Below are positions 34,865 through 43,771 of a stretch of 64,000 bases of DNA, one piece after another (within the stretch, counting starts at the first letter, position 1; each line of letters begins with the position of its first letter). The notes below the pieces were generated by a model that worked only from the letters and a program-made list of their open reading frames with translations, was not told the origin of the DNA and searched no databases. Origin of the DNA: UBA2402 sp044371005 (GTDB taxonomy: Bacteria > Planctomycetota > Phycisphaerae > Phycisphaerales > UBA1924); the NCBI GenBank assembly GCA_044371005.1, contig JBILUL010000005.1, positions 12,733 through 76,732 on the forward strand, written 5' to 3'. A program made the position numbers and the translations under genes.

Positions 34865-35842
34865 TCAGCAGGCCATCATCGCCAGCCCCCGCTCCGCCAT
34901 CGAGACCACGCCCTGGATCACGCCGGGCGGCCACGCCGCCGCAAGCTCACCCGGCTGCACGAAGCTGCGCATGAGCCCCCCCACCACCAGCGTCCACCCG
35001 TCGACCAGCACAAAGAGCAGGATCTTGAAGGGCAGACTCACCATGACGGGCGGGAGCATCATCATGCCCATCGAGATGAGCATCGTGCTCACCACCATGT
35101 CGATCACCAGGAAGGGCAGATACACCTTGAACCCAAGCAGGAACGCCACCTTGAGCTCGCTGAGCATGTACGCGGGGACCAGCGTCAGCATGTCCACGTC
35201 CTCACGCGTCAGCTTCTCGGGCTCGCTGACATCCACGCCCCGGCGAGAGAGAATCATGTAGACACTCGACCAGTTCCCGGTCGCATCGATCTGATCAAAC
35301 ATGAAATCACGCATCGGCTGACGGGCACGCTTCCACAGCTCGTCATAGTCTCGCACCTCACCGGCCCGGTAGGGAGCCACCGCTTCCGTGTTGATCCGAT
35401 CGATCGTCGGCGCCATCACGACGAACGTCGAGAAGAGCGCCAGCGCGGTGATGACCTGCGGCGGCGGCACGCTGCCCGCACCCAGCGCCTGCTTCACCAC
35501 GCCCAGCACGATCAGGATCCGCATGAAGCACGTCGTCATCAGGATGATCGACGGCGCCAGCGAGATCACCGTCAGCACGACCATGATGTTGATCGCCACC
35601 GACAACCCGTTTCCGGGCTTCCCGCCACCGCTGCGGGAGACCGTGTCCCCCGCATCACTGAGCACCTTCAGCGGATTCATCGAAGAGACGTTCGCATCGT
35701 CAAAGCCGGGGATCGCCACCACCGGCCCCGCGGCAGGCATCGGCGAACGTTCAAGTTCATCCACGGCCGGACCAATCACCCGTGCGCCCGAAAGCGACGC
35801 GACCAGACCAATCAGAAACACGGCCAGCAATCGCAGGTTCAT
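34865..35842 (-). CDS. fliP: Flagellar export gate protein FliP
   Basis: Export-channel subunit of 325 residues. It begins with a cleavable signal-like helix (LLAVFLIGLVASLSGARV) and a periplasmic linker. Next comes the FliP core with SLAPSIILMTTCFMRILIVL, ALFSTFVVMAPTID and PAYMLSELKVAFLLGFKVYL, then the C-terminal helices. It is longer than the 245-residue E. coli protein because of an N-terminal spacer of about 60 residues. Its ATG overlaps the fliO stop. Confidence 0.94.
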   Translation of the reverse strand: MNLRLLAVFLIGLVASLSGARVIGPAVDELERSPMPAAGPVVAIPGFDDANVSSMNPLKVLSDAGDTVSRSGGGKPGNGLSVAINIMVVLTVISLAPSIILMTTCFMRILIVLGVVKQALGAGSVPPPQVITALALFSTFVVMAPTIDRINTEAVAPYRAGEVRDYDELWKRARQPMRDFMFDQIDATGNWSSVYMILSRRGVDVSEPEKLTREDVDMLTLVPAYMLSELKVAFLLGFKVYLPFLVIDMVVSTMLISMGMMMLPPVMVSLPFKILLFVLVDGWTLVVGGLMRSFVQPGELAAAWPPGVIQGVVSMAERGLAMMAC

Positions 35843-36678
35843 GCGGAGTACTCCCGGACCGGTGCAGTCGCCGCCGCGGGAGCCGAAGCCGCCCCGGCGG
35901 TCTGCATCGCGGCGAGCTTGGAACGCAGCGACTGAGCCACCGCCGCGGCGTCGAGATCGGCTGCGGGTGCGGCGGGCTTCTTGCGAGCCATCGGTTGCTG
36001 ACGAACCGCCGGACGTTCAACAGTCACGGCAGCATCCCCTCCGACTCGCTCGAGCGTTCGCTCGAACTGACGACCCGTGCCGGACCCTTCGCTGGTCTTG
36101 GCCACCAACGCCGCAACCTCCGCCGGATCGGTGATCTCCGTCAGCGTCGTCATCGAGGTTCCGCCGCGCCCAGTGGCCTGGTTCACCAGCAGCACACGCC
36201 GATCGAGCTTGAGCAGCACGAGCATCGAGCCGCGCGAGACCGGATACCGGCCCAGCACCTCGAGTACCCCGCTGGGAGCCCGGCCACGCGCCCCGAGTGC
36301 ACCCATCAGACCCGTCGCCGGCGCCACGCGGCGGACCAGAGCGCCGATCACGAAGATCGATGCGATCACCAGCCCCAGCGCGCCCAGTTGCCACGCCCAC
36401 TCAGGCAGGCTCGCGCCCGTCTTCAGACCAGTCTCCGTCGTCGCCTGCTGCGTCTCGCCGCGAGGAAGCCCCAACGGACGCTGCGCATCGAGCGAGCGCA
36501 CCGAAACGGGCTTCGAAGGAGGCCCGGTCAGGACATAGGGTTCGTCATTGGCCGTGGGAACAGCCGCGGCTGCTGTCGCTACAGGCTCTTCAACATCGGG
36601 CCCAGCCGCGTGCGCAGCACCGGGTGAGAGAGCAAAGAGAAGCAACGAAAGGCTGAGCGTGAGTCGAGCGTGGAGCAT
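35839..36678 (-). CDS. fliO: Flagellar export assembly protein FliO
   Basis: FliO/FliZ-type membrane protein of 279 residues that helps assemble the FliP ring. It has a signal peptide (LTLSLSLLLFALSPGAAHA), a periplasmic stretch, one membrane helix (AWQLGALGLVIASIFVIGAL) and the cytoplasmic SpoIIIAH/FliO block (LEVLGRYPVSRGSMLVLLKL, RRVLLVNQA). A long Ala/Pro-rich tail follows. AGGAAGG precedes the start. FliO is poorly conserved, so position next to fliP supports the call. Confidence 0.85.
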   Translation of the reverse strand: MLHARLTLSLSLLLFALSPGAAHAAGPDVEEPVATAAAAVPTANDEPYVLTGPPSKPVSVRSLDAQRPLGLPRGETQQATTETGLKTGASLPEWAWQLGALGLVIASIFVIGALVRRVAPATGLMGALGARGRAPSGVLEVLGRYPVSRGSMLVLLKLDRRVLLVNQATGRGGTSMTTLTEITDPAEVAALVAKTSEGSGTGRQFERTLERVGGDAAVTVERPAVRQQPMARKKPAAPAADLDAAAVAQSLRSKLAAMQTAGAASAPAAATAPVREYSA

Positions 36679-36743
36679 GCGGCCTTCCTGGCCAGAGGTT
36701 CAGCCGCGCCTCCGGCGCGGCCAGGTTCGATGGATCCGACACA

Positions 36744-37160
36744 TCAGGCCGCGGTCGCGGCATCGATGGTCGGCGCAAGAATCTCGTTGATGCGCACGCA
36801 GAAGTTGTCGTTGAGCACCAGCACTTCGCCCCGCGCCACGTGCCGGTCATTCACGAAGACATCCACGGGATCGCCCGCGAGCTTGTCCAGTTCCACCACG
36901 GCACCCGCGGAGAGCTTGAGAACATCCTCCACCAGCAGGCGCGTGCGGCCCAGCTCGATCTTCACATTGAGATTGACATCAGAGAGCAGCTCGATCGTGC
37001 GGGCCTGCTTGGCCACCGCCGCGGCGTCGAAGACCGGCAACTGCAGCGGCATCCCGCCACCGGTGCCCCCACCCGCCGACTGGGCCTGCTGCAGAATGTC
37101 CGCAACCTGGCTGTTGGCATCCGCAAGAATCTCTTCCGGATTCGGCTCTGTGCTGCTCAT
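36744..37160 (-). CDS. fliN: Flagellar motor switch protein FliN
   Basis: C-ring protein of 138 residues with a single SpoA domain at the C-terminus: VNLNVKIELGRTRLLVEDVL, GAVVELDKLAGDPVDVFVN and RGEVLVLNDNFCVRINEIL. The N-terminal 60 residues are a Gly-rich variable tail. ATG 37160 with AGGAG upstream. FliN normally pairs with FliM; no fliM lies between this gene and fliL. Confidence 0.93.
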   Translation of the reverse strand: MSSTEPNPEEILADANSQVADILQQAQSAGGGTGGGMPLQLPVFDAAAVAKQARTIELLSDVNLNVKIELGRTRLLVEDVLKLSAGAVVELDKLAGDPVDVFVNDRHVARGEVLVLNDNFCVRINEILAPTIDAATAA

Positions 37161-37385
37161 CGCAGGGATCTCCTGAAGGCTCGCGGCATGCCACCCCAAC
37201 CGGGGATGCTGCAGACACACCGCTCGCGTGCTCTTGCCCACGATCGGATGCACACGCGCCACTCAGCGAGATTTGCGCTCCTTGCACGCCACGTATTGCG
37301 CAACGTCCAATAAGTGAACGTCATTCCTGCGCCTCGGCTCCTGTGAACGGGGGATCCGCGTGAGGCCGGACCCCGGACCAGGGGA

Positions 37386-37928
37386 TCAGTCGGCCGGGAA
37401 GCCCTTGCACTTGGGAATCACCACGCGCTCAACACGCTCCTTGCCTTCAGCATCCTTGCCCAGCGTCTGATTGATGAACGTGGAGACCTGACGGTTGATC
37501 GTCTCGAGACCGGGCTCCTTGAGCTGGCTGTGCTGAGCGCGGCGGAAGATCTGCGAGATGCCTTCCTTGATCTCCGCGGCACGCTCCTCGAGTTGCTTGG
37601 TCACATACTCCTCGTTCTTGGAGCGGACCTTGAGCACAATCTCCGTATCCCAGACCCAGACGCGCCCGGTCTGAAGATTCTGGAACTTGTCCTCGATCAG
37701 CGCGAGTTCCACCGACTGATCATGATGAGCATCGTCCTTGCCCTCAACGGCCGCCGCGGCGGGCTGGGGGCCGGTCTTGCCGACGAACATGTAGACGCCG
37801 ACCCCCTCGACGAGCATCAGGACAGCGACGATGACGATCGCCTTGACAGGGGATTTCTTGGCGGGCTCACCGGCGGCGGGCGCGGCCGCAGGGGCTTCAC
37901 TCTTGGCTTCAGACTTCTTGTCGGACAT
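37386..37928 (-). CDS. fliL: Flagellar basal-body protein FliL
   Basis: Membrane protein of 180 residues associated with the stator. It has an Ala/Lys-rich cytoplasmic N-tail, one membrane helix (KAIVIVAVLMLVEGVGVYMF) and a periplasmic stomatin-like domain (WVWDTEIVLKVRSKNEEYV, ERAAEIKEGISQIFRRAQ, VSTFINQTLG). The start at 37928 (MSDKKSEAKSE) is preferred to the longer frame. motA/motB, its usual functional partners, are not adjacent. Confidence 0.88.
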   Translation of the reverse strand: MSDKKSEAKSEAPAAAPAAGEPAKKSPVKAIVIVAVLMLVEGVGVYMFVGKTGPQPAAAAVEGKDDAHHDQSVELALIEDKFQNLQTGRVWVWDTEIVLKVRSKNEEYVTKQLEERAAEIKEGISQIFRRAQHSQLKEPGLETINRQVSTFINQTLGKDAEGKERVERVVIPKCKGFPAD

Positions 37929-38198
37929 GGGCGGTGGTCCTTGGGATCGAGACAGTGGAACCTGGCCAGCGCCTTGCACAGCGCGTGACCGAAAGCCGCT
38001 GTTGTATCGACCGGACCGGGGGGCTGCTCAACCCCGCCCGCGCTCGCAGGAGCGCGTGCGGTTCGTCACACCCGTCACACACGGATTCTCGCGCCTGACC
38101 GGCGCACACCACGCCCTGCAGCGAGTTGACTGCGCGTGGCACGCACAGCACCCCCCACGCGTTGGAGCACTCGTATAACTCTTGGGACTGCAGCCGGA

Positions 38199-38525
38199 TC
38201 ACGCAGCGTTGCGGATGCCCCTGCGGCGTTCCTGCTCCTGAAGCTCGTGATGCTTGACGGCCAGACGCACCGGTGTCGGGTCCGCACCGATCGAGCAGGC
38301 GAACGCCAGAATGCCTGTGCACCAGGCGATCAGCAGCACGGAACCGATCATCGAGGGAAGAATCCACGAGACCGGGAAGAGGCCGGTGACCAGACAGGCC
38401 GCCACCGTGAATGCCACCGCCGAGCCAATCGCCCAGCCAGAACGGGCCGAGGCCGATTCGCCCTGGCTTTCCGAACTGAGGCCTTCGGTGGATGCGGGAA
38501 CGCGGACTGATGTGGTCTGAGACAT
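38199..38525 (-). CDS. Small two-helix membrane protein between flgE and fliL
   Basis: Protein of 108 residues, family not recognised. A Ser/Thr-rich N-terminus (MSQTTSVRVPASTEGL) is followed by two hydrophobic helices (AIGSAVAFTVAACLVTGLF and LPSMIGSVLLIAWCTGILAF) and a charged tail with HHELQEQERRRGIRN. It lies where motA and motB are found between flgE and fliL in many bacteria, but it has no MotA or MotB motif. Confidence 0.65.
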   Translation of the reverse strand: MSQTTSVRVPASTEGLSSESQGESASARSGWAIGSAVAFTVAACLVTGLFPVSWILPSMIGSVLLIAWCTGILAFACSIGADPTPVRLAVKHHELQEQERRRGIRNAA

Positions 38526-38636
38526 GAAGGTCCTTTCGCACAGCCGCGGCGTTGCGCCCGGGCCATTGCGTCCCATCCATCGGCCCGTCCGCAAACCAGC
38601 TTGAAAAGGTCTGCATCCCCCGATCAGGTTCATTGA

Positions 38637-40388
38637 TCAGCGACCAAGGACAAGCAGCTGCTGGAGCAGTTCATCCGCCGTGCGGATCACGCGCGATGAA
38701 GCCGAGTAGCCGGTCGAGGCGAGAATCATCTTCGTGAACTCGTCGCCCAGATCGACGTTCGATGCTTCGAGCGATCCGGCAATCAGTTCGCCGGTTCCGA
38801 ACCCGCCGGGCGTGGTGACCAGTGCGGTACCGCTGTTGGGCGCCACACGATACATGTTGCCGCCAGCCTCTTCAAGCCCTTCAACGTTGTTGAATGTCGC
38901 GAGAGCGACCTGACCGAGCGTCCGGCGCAGCCCGTTGGTGAACGAACCGGTCATCACGCCACCGCGTCCGATCGAGAAGCTCGCGAGTGATCCGATGGCG
39001 GCGCCATCGCGGTACGTCGCGGCAAGCTCCGAGGCCTCCGCGGCGAGCGACGTCAGACCGTTGTCGCCGCTGAAGAAGTCCAGGGAGACCTGCATCGGCG
39101 TCGTCGCACCCGTTGCGGTTCGATCGATCAGGATGGTCGCCGGAGTCGGGTTGATCGGCTGGCCGTCATTGTCAAAGCGGATCAGGCCCGTCGCGATGTG
39201 CGTCGCCACATCGGTGTCATCACCTGATTCAACGTAGTACCGCCAGCGTGTGCCCGTTGAATCACGCCCGTCAATGACGAACGAGACATCAACGTCAACC
39301 TCGGCACCGAGCGAATCAAACGAGGCGAACGTGGTTCGGATGCTCTCGCCGTCCGCCGAGGCGGCCTTGGAAGGCACGAACGGTGAACGGATGAATTCAC
39401 CCGTGGCCGAAAGCAACCGCAGGTCGGTCGGCTCGAGCACCAGATCATTGACGGTACCGGTGTTGCCGACGATCGAGATGATGCCGGTCGTGGAATCGAG
39501 CCTCACACCCGGAATCACGCCATCAGGATTCGCGCCCTGCGAGGCGTCGATGCCCATCGCGGCTTCAAGGAACGCCGTGAGATCCGCCACCGTCGTCGTC
39601 GCCGTGATGTCCAGGGTCGCCGTCGGAATCGTCTTGCCCCCCTTGTCGGCAGACCGCAGCTGCAGCACCTGACCCGCCGTGAACAGCGCGGTGCCGCTGC
39701 CCGCCAGGGTCGGGTCCTCCATCTGCGTCAGCAGCGTCGTGGTGAGCAGCACATCCGGCGCAGGAACCGCCGCCGCGGCAATCGCCGTGAATCCTGCAGT
39801 CGTCGATGAACCCAGCGTCAACGAACTTCCATGCGTCGGAAGCGTTCCGTCTGCATCCAGATTGCCCGCGAAGCGTGCGGTCGTCGTCGCCTGCGCGAGC
39901 TTGAGCTCACCCACCGGCGCGGTCAGATCCACGAGCTTGCCCGGAACGATGTTGAAGTTCGCGTCAACACCGTACCCCTGCAGCCGTTCGCCGGATATCG
40001 TCGTCAGCTGGTGCAGCGAGTTCTGACGAAATCCGCCCGCACGCGTGTAGAGCACTTCCTGGTCCTTGCGGACGGCGAAGAAGCCCTTTCCATCAATGGT
40101 GAGATCGCGGCCATCACCCGTCGAAGTCGGAACGCCGGTGGTGAAATTGCGCTGGGTGCCGGCCACATTGACGCCATAGCCGATCTGATACGGATTCGAG
40201 CCACCAGTGGTGTCGCCGGGCGCCGATCCTTCGCTGATGGTGCGGGAGATCGCCGTGGAGAAGAGCATCCGGCTTGCCTTGTACGCCGTGGTGTTGACAT
40301 TCGCGACGTTGTTGCCGATGACGTCGATGTTGCGGGCATTGGCGTTCATGCCGCTGAGCCCGGTGAAGATGGCGGTGGTGGAAGGCAT
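38637..40388 (-). CDS. flgE: Flagellar hook protein FlgE
   Basis: Hook subunit of 583 residues. The N-terminal rod-type motif (IFTGLSGMNANARNIDVIGN, NVANVNTTAYKASRMLF) and the C-terminal helix (SLEASNVDLGDEFTKMI, ASTGYSASSRVI) form the D0 domain. The long variable middle, rich in Thr and Ala, makes up D1-D2. ATG 40388 is chosen because the axial-protein N-terminus begins there. It is longer than the roughly 400-residue enterobacterial FlgE, as in many planctomycetes and spirochaetes. Confidence 0.94.
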   Translation of the reverse strand: MPSTTAIFTGLSGMNANARNIDVIGNNVANVNTTAYKASRMLFSTAISRTISEGSAPGDTTGGSNPYQIGYGVNVAGTQRNFTTGVPTSTGDGRDLTIDGKGFFAVRKDQEVLYTRAGGFRQNSLHQLTTISGERLQGYGVDANFNIVPGKLVDLTAPVGELKLAQATTTARFAGNLDADGTLPTHGSSLTLGSSTTAGFTAIAAAAVPAPDVLLTTTLLTQMEDPTLAGSGTALFTAGQVLQLRSADKGGKTIPTATLDITATTTVADLTAFLEAAMGIDASQGANPDGVIPGVRLDSTTGIISIVGNTGTVNDLVLEPTDLRLLSATGEFIRSPFVPSKAASADGESIRTTFASFDSLGAEVDVDVSFVIDGRDSTGTRWRYYVESGDDTDVATHIATGLIRFDNDGQPINPTPATILIDRTATGATTPMQVSLDFFSGDNGLTSLAAEASELAATYRDGAAIGSLASFSIGRGGVMTGSFTNGLRRTLGQVALATFNNVEGLEEAGGNMYRVAPNSGTALVTTPGGFGTGELIAGSLEASNVDLGDEFTKMILASTGYSASSRVIRTADELLQQLLVLGR

Positions 40389-40465
40389 GCAGGGTCCCTG
40401 GAGGTGGGTGCCGAGCGGCGTGCGAAGCGACACGCCCAGCAGCAGGAGTCGGATGTACAGAATCA

Positions 40466-40481
40466 CGCAAGGCCGTACCCA
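40466..40481 (-). promoter_or_regulatory. Possible sigma-54 promoter upstream of flgE
   Basis: Read on the minus strand, TGGGTACGGCCTTGCG has GG and GC separated by exactly 10 bases with an intact TTGC at -12, as in sigma-54 promoters, but a degenerate -24 box. It lies in the 101-base gap before flgE, and a sigma-54 activator gene is in the same cluster. Weak evidence. Confidence 0.3.
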
Positions 40482-40489
40482 GCCGCACA

Positions 40490-40975
40490 TCAGCCGTTGG
40501 GCTCGAGCAACTGACGTACGGCGGCGTTGGAGATGTCCAGCGGCGAAGCAGAAGGCGGCTTGATGGTGACGGGCCGGGCGGCCAGTTCCTCGTCGCTGGC
40601 CGGGGCCGCAACCACCGCATCGACATCCGACATGGCGGGAGAGCGTGCCGACTGAGCCTCACCGATGATCGTGCGTGTGCTCACATCCATCCGATAGGCT
40701 CGGCCATCCAGCAGGATCATCGCACGCGAGGCACCATTGGCCTCGGCGACATCTGCCGCGGCGGATGCACGGCGAAGCTGATCAGGTGTCAGCTTGATGT
40801 CGAGCCCCTTGGCGATCTTCACGGTCGCATCCGTCGTGATCGCGCCGCCGCGTGCCTGTTCGAGCAACTCCTCGAAGCTGCCGGAGACGGCCGTCTCGCC
40901 CGGCGCGGTCTGGCCGGTGCGGGCACGAGTCCCCGAAAGTCCTCCCAGTGCCTTGAGCAGTTCATTGGTCTGCAT
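40490..40975 (-). CDS. Flagellar operon protein (TIGR02530-like)
   Basis: Protein of 161 residues between flgD and flgE. The middle block (VKIAKGLDIKLTPDQLRR ... GASRAMILLDGRAYRMDVS followed by TRTIIGE) follows the pattern of the flg_new/TIGR02530 proteins found at the same position in Firmicutes and spirochaetes. The function of that family is undefined, probably related to hook assembly. ATG 40975 with AAGGAG upstream. An Ala/Pro-rich tail is added. Confidence 0.78.
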   Translation of the reverse strand: MQTNELLKALGGLSGTRARTGQTAPGETAVSGSFEELLEQARGGAITTDATVKIAKGLDIKLTPDQLRRASAAADVAEANGASRAMILLDGRAYRMDVSTRTIIGEAQSARSPAMSDVDAVVAAPASDEELAARPVTIKPPSASPLDISNAAVRQLLEPNG

Positions 40976-41018
40976 GTGATTCTCCTTGTGGATCGTGCGT
41001 GAAGGCCCTGGTCCGGAC

Positions 41019-41438
41019 TCAGTCCTGGGCAGGAGTCTCGATGACTTCATCCAGAGACGACATGGCGATGCGTTCTCCGGTCTCGAGCGTGACGACCGGG
41101 CCCGACCTGGTGTTGCTCACGCCGCGGACGGTTCCCGAGACGCGTTCATTGAACTCGCTGATGCCGCTGACCGTGCGTCCCAGCAGCGTCGCACCCGCCG
41201 CGAACTGGTTCTGCTGCACCAGCGAACCCAGCCGATCGCTCAGGTCGGTGTCGGCCTGAATGCTCCGCAGCGTCGAGATCTGCTGGAGCAGCGCGTTGGT
41301 GTCGTTGGGACTGAGCGGATCCTGATTGGAGAGTTCGGTGAAGATGATCTTCGAGAACTCCTCGGTCGTGAGCCCGCTCATGCCAGTCGCTCGGGTCTGC
41401 CCCGAAGTGCCGCCGCTCAATGCATCGATGCCATCCAT
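41019..41438 (-). CDS. flgD: Flagellar hook-cap protein FlgD
   Basis: Hook assembly scaffold of 139 residues. The conserved N-terminal block is present (FSKIIFTELSNQDPLSPNDT, NALLQQISTLRSIQ), followed by a short C-terminal beta region (LLGRTVSGISE, GPVVTLETGERIAMSSL). It is a short-form FlgD lacking the full FN3/tudor hybrid domain of enterobacterial proteins. Confidence 0.92.
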   Translation of the reverse strand: MDGIDALSGGTSGQTRATGMSGLTTEEFSKIIFTELSNQDPLSPNDTNALLQQISTLRSIQADTDLSDRLGSLVQQNQFAAGATLLGRTVSGISEFNERVSGTVRGVSNTRSGPVVTLETGERIAMSSLDEVIETPAQD

Positions 41439-41493
41439 GATTCAACTCCAGTGTGGTCAGGATCACCCGCGTTGCCGCTGTCCCACGTTCGTG

Positions 41494-42855
41494 TCAGACC
41501 GTCACATCAACCGCGCGGGACATTCCAGCCACCGACACAGACGCAATCACCGTGCCGAGACGCGAATCCACCTCCCACTGCTCGCCCTCCTCGGAGGTGC
41601 GCATCGGGAACGATCGGCCCGGCCGATCGTGCGCGGAAGCCCTCCGACCTTGCGCATCCGCATCCCCCTCAAACGGGGAACCCGTGGCGGACTGGTTCGA
41701 CCCCGGCGCGGACACCTCAACCGCTGCCGTCTGCCCAGCGCCCTCAACCACGCACACACGCATCGACGCCGCGTGCACCCCCTGCTCCTCAAGACTGCGC
41801 CGAAGTGCCGGCAAGCTCCGCTCAAGCGAGTCAACCGCACGCGGCTCATGGCACGCCAGCACGATCTCCATCCCTGCTTCCGTTCCCGTCATCCGCACCT
41901 GAATGCGCCCCAACTGCTCGGGCGAAAGATCGAGCTTGAGATCGCCGCCATTTCGAAGCGCCTGCGCCAGCGCCTTGCTCGTTCGGATCACCATCGTGGC
42001 CTCAGGAACCTCGGGCCTGGCCGCCTGCATCAGACTCGCGAACGGCTTTGCCTTTGCCTGTGCCCCGCGTGACGACCCTCGGGCCGAAAGAGCCAGTCCC
42101 GACGCGACATTCCCCTCACCACTCCCACCACTTCCCCCGCCACCCGTGGCACCGCCACCACCGGAGCCCTGCATCGCCGCCCCTGCGGGCACGGCGCCAG
42201 CCGCTGACCCAACCGACTCCCCTCCCCCCGGTCGAGCCGCCGCGGCCCCGGCTCCACCAACCGTCTGCGTGGTGCCCGCAACGCCACGCACCTGCGCTGC
42301 CTGAACGGAGCTGGATCCCGCATGTGACTGAGCTTCAGCACGCGATCCATGCACAGAGGCAACCCCTGCAACACTCGTGTGCACGGTTTCATTCTGCACG
42401 GGCGAAGCCTGGGAACGCTGCGAGCCGCTGCCGTCACGAGCGCTTGCGCTTCGAGCCGCGCCTGGGGAATCATCCGATTCCTGCGGCACTGGAGTCGAGG
42501 ACTCAACAGGCGCGGGCTGGGCACCCGCGAGCTTCTTCGAGGCTTCAATGCTCGCCTGACTGTGATCGATCGACTGCTGCAGCTCCTGCTCGCACGCAGC
42601 TGAGACCATCTTGGACCGACGCACGCCCTGCTCAAAGGCACCAAGCGCCGACTGACGCTGCGTGATGACGCGACCCGTCGCCGCGGAGTCACCGGAGGCG
42701 GTGGTGGCAGCCTTGTCCGCAGCCACGAGTGCCTGCTCGAATGGAACAGCGGGTTGATCCGAGACTGGCCCGGCAGATGCATCGCGAGCACTCTCGTCCC
42801 CTCGGCGGAAGCTCTGCGATGATGCGTGTGGTGCAGCGGGAATGAAAGTGGGCAC
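41494..42855 (-). CDS. fliK: Flagellar hook-length control protein FliK
   Basis: Secreted ruler protein of 453 residues. The N-terminal two-thirds is low-complexity, rich in Ala, Ser, Gly and Gln. The C-terminal Flg_hook domain contains GGDLKLDLSPEQLGRIQVRM, GMEIVLACHEPRAVDSLERS and LPALRRSLEEQGV. The start is decided by a strong AGGAGGT at 42865-42871 nine bases before GTG 42855, rather than the TTG at 42897. Its position after the MotE-like gene and before flgD is typical. Confidence 0.9.
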   Translation of the reverse strand: MPTFIPAAPHASSQSFRRGDESARDASAGPVSDQPAVPFEQALVAADKAATTASGDSAATGRVITQRQSALGAFEQGVRRSKMVSAACEQELQQSIDHSQASIEASKKLAGAQPAPVESSTPVPQESDDSPGAARSASARDGSGSQRSQASPVQNETVHTSVAGVASVHGSRAEAQSHAGSSSVQAAQVRGVAGTTQTVGGAGAAAARPGGGESVGSAAGAVPAGAAMQGSGGGGATGGGGSGGSGEGNVASGLALSARGSSRGAQAKAKPFASLMQAARPEVPEATMVIRTSKALAQALRNGGDLKLDLSPEQLGRIQVRMTGTEAGMEIVLACHEPRAVDSLERSLPALRRSLEEQGVHAASMRVCVVEGAGQTAAVEVSAPGSNQSATGSPFEGDADAQGRRASAHDRPGRSFPMRTSEEGEQWEVDSRLGTVIASVSVAGMSRAVDVTV

Positions 42856-42958
42856 GGGTGCTGGACCTCCTGAGTGAGCGTCCAAGTGCACGTTCAATCC
42901 CGTTTCAATCCCGCCCGCGGCTTCACACCAGGTTCACTCCGGCGCACACATGGCCGGA

Positions 42959-43771
42959 TCAGGGGTTCGCCGCGGCAGACTTGACGGGTGCCGGCTTCGA
43001 GCCCGGCAACGTGCCCTTGTCGCGCAGCTCTGCAAGCAAACGCCCTGCCAGTGCCGGGTCATCCTTGGTGAACTCGGTCATGATCTTCGTCCGAGGACGT
43101 TCTTCCATCGCATCCAGGTACTGCACCACCTTCTTGAGCTGTTCGGGCCGCACACTCGGGGCAGCGCCAGGAGCTGGCGGAGTGCCATTGGCAAGCGGAG
43201 CTCCCCCGGCGGGAGTGGGCGCGCTGCTGGGATCGTCCATCGCGCCGGTGAGCATCTGCGCAAGAATCGACTTCGCCGCGGCAGGCTTGAGGCTTGTCAG
43301 CACTCCAAGCGCCTTCTGAAACTGCTCGGTGCTCTGCGTCTCGACCGTCGTGGCACTCATGTCGACAAATGCCTTGCGGTCCCGTTCGAGCGCCGCACGA
43401 TCCCGCGCAATCTGGTCGGCCTGCTCTGCGAGCCGCTTCTGCAGGCTGTCGATCTCGCGCTTGAGGCGTGAGAGACGTTCCTTGTCCAGTTCCGTGGCTT
43501 CAAGACGCGCCGAGAGTTGCTCGGAGGCCGTGAGGGGCGGCTTGGCAGCCTTCGCTGCGGCCTGAGCTTCGGCAGCCGCCGCGGCGTCCTTCTTTTCCTG
43601 TGCCGCCTTGTCGGCGCGTTCCTGCGTCACCGTCACGGCCAGCTTCTGCCGCAGGTCTCGCACACGGTCCATGTCGAGTCGATCGCTCTGCACGAGCCAG
43701 CCGACGAAACCGCTGATGGCCAGCAGGTTGGCGATGGCAATGACGATGAGTCCGGTCAACAGTCCTTTCAT
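42959..43771 (-). CDS. MotE-like flagellar protein
   Basis: Protein of 270 residues with an N-terminal membrane helix (LLTGLIVIAIANLLAISGFV) and a long Ala/Lys/Glu-rich coiled coil (about 50-150). The C-terminal part resembles an MgtE N-domain (SLKPAAAKSILAQML, VVQYLDAMEERPRTKIMTEF, DPALAGRLLAELR). This is the layout of MotE/YlxF proteins encoded between fliJ and fliK, which in epsilonproteobacteria chaperone or bind stator components. Its ATG overlaps the fliJ stop. Confidence 0.8.
   Translation of the reverse strand: MKGLLTGLIVIAIANLLAISGFVGWLVQSDRLDMDRVRDLRQKLAVTVTQERADKAAQEKKDAAAAAEAQAAAKAAKPPLTASEQLSARLEATELDKERLSRLKREIDSLQKRLAEQADQIARDRAALERDRKAFVDMSATTVETQSTEQFQKALGVLTSLKPAAAKSILAQMLTGAMDDPSSAPTPAGGAPLANGTPPAPGAAPSVRPEQLKKVVQYLDAMEERPRTKIMTEFTKDDPALAGRLLAELRDKGTLPGSKPAPVKSAAANP

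Noticed and set aside
37276..37291. Sigma-54-like TGGCGTGCAAGGAGCG before fliN (minus strand)
   Set aside because: The GG-N10-GC spacing fits, but the -12 TTGC is replaced by GAGC, so the match is too weak to list as a promoter.
37161..37385. Possible missed fliM between fliL and fliN
   Set aside because: Only 225 bases are available, with no SpoA-like coding in any frame; fliM is truly absent here.
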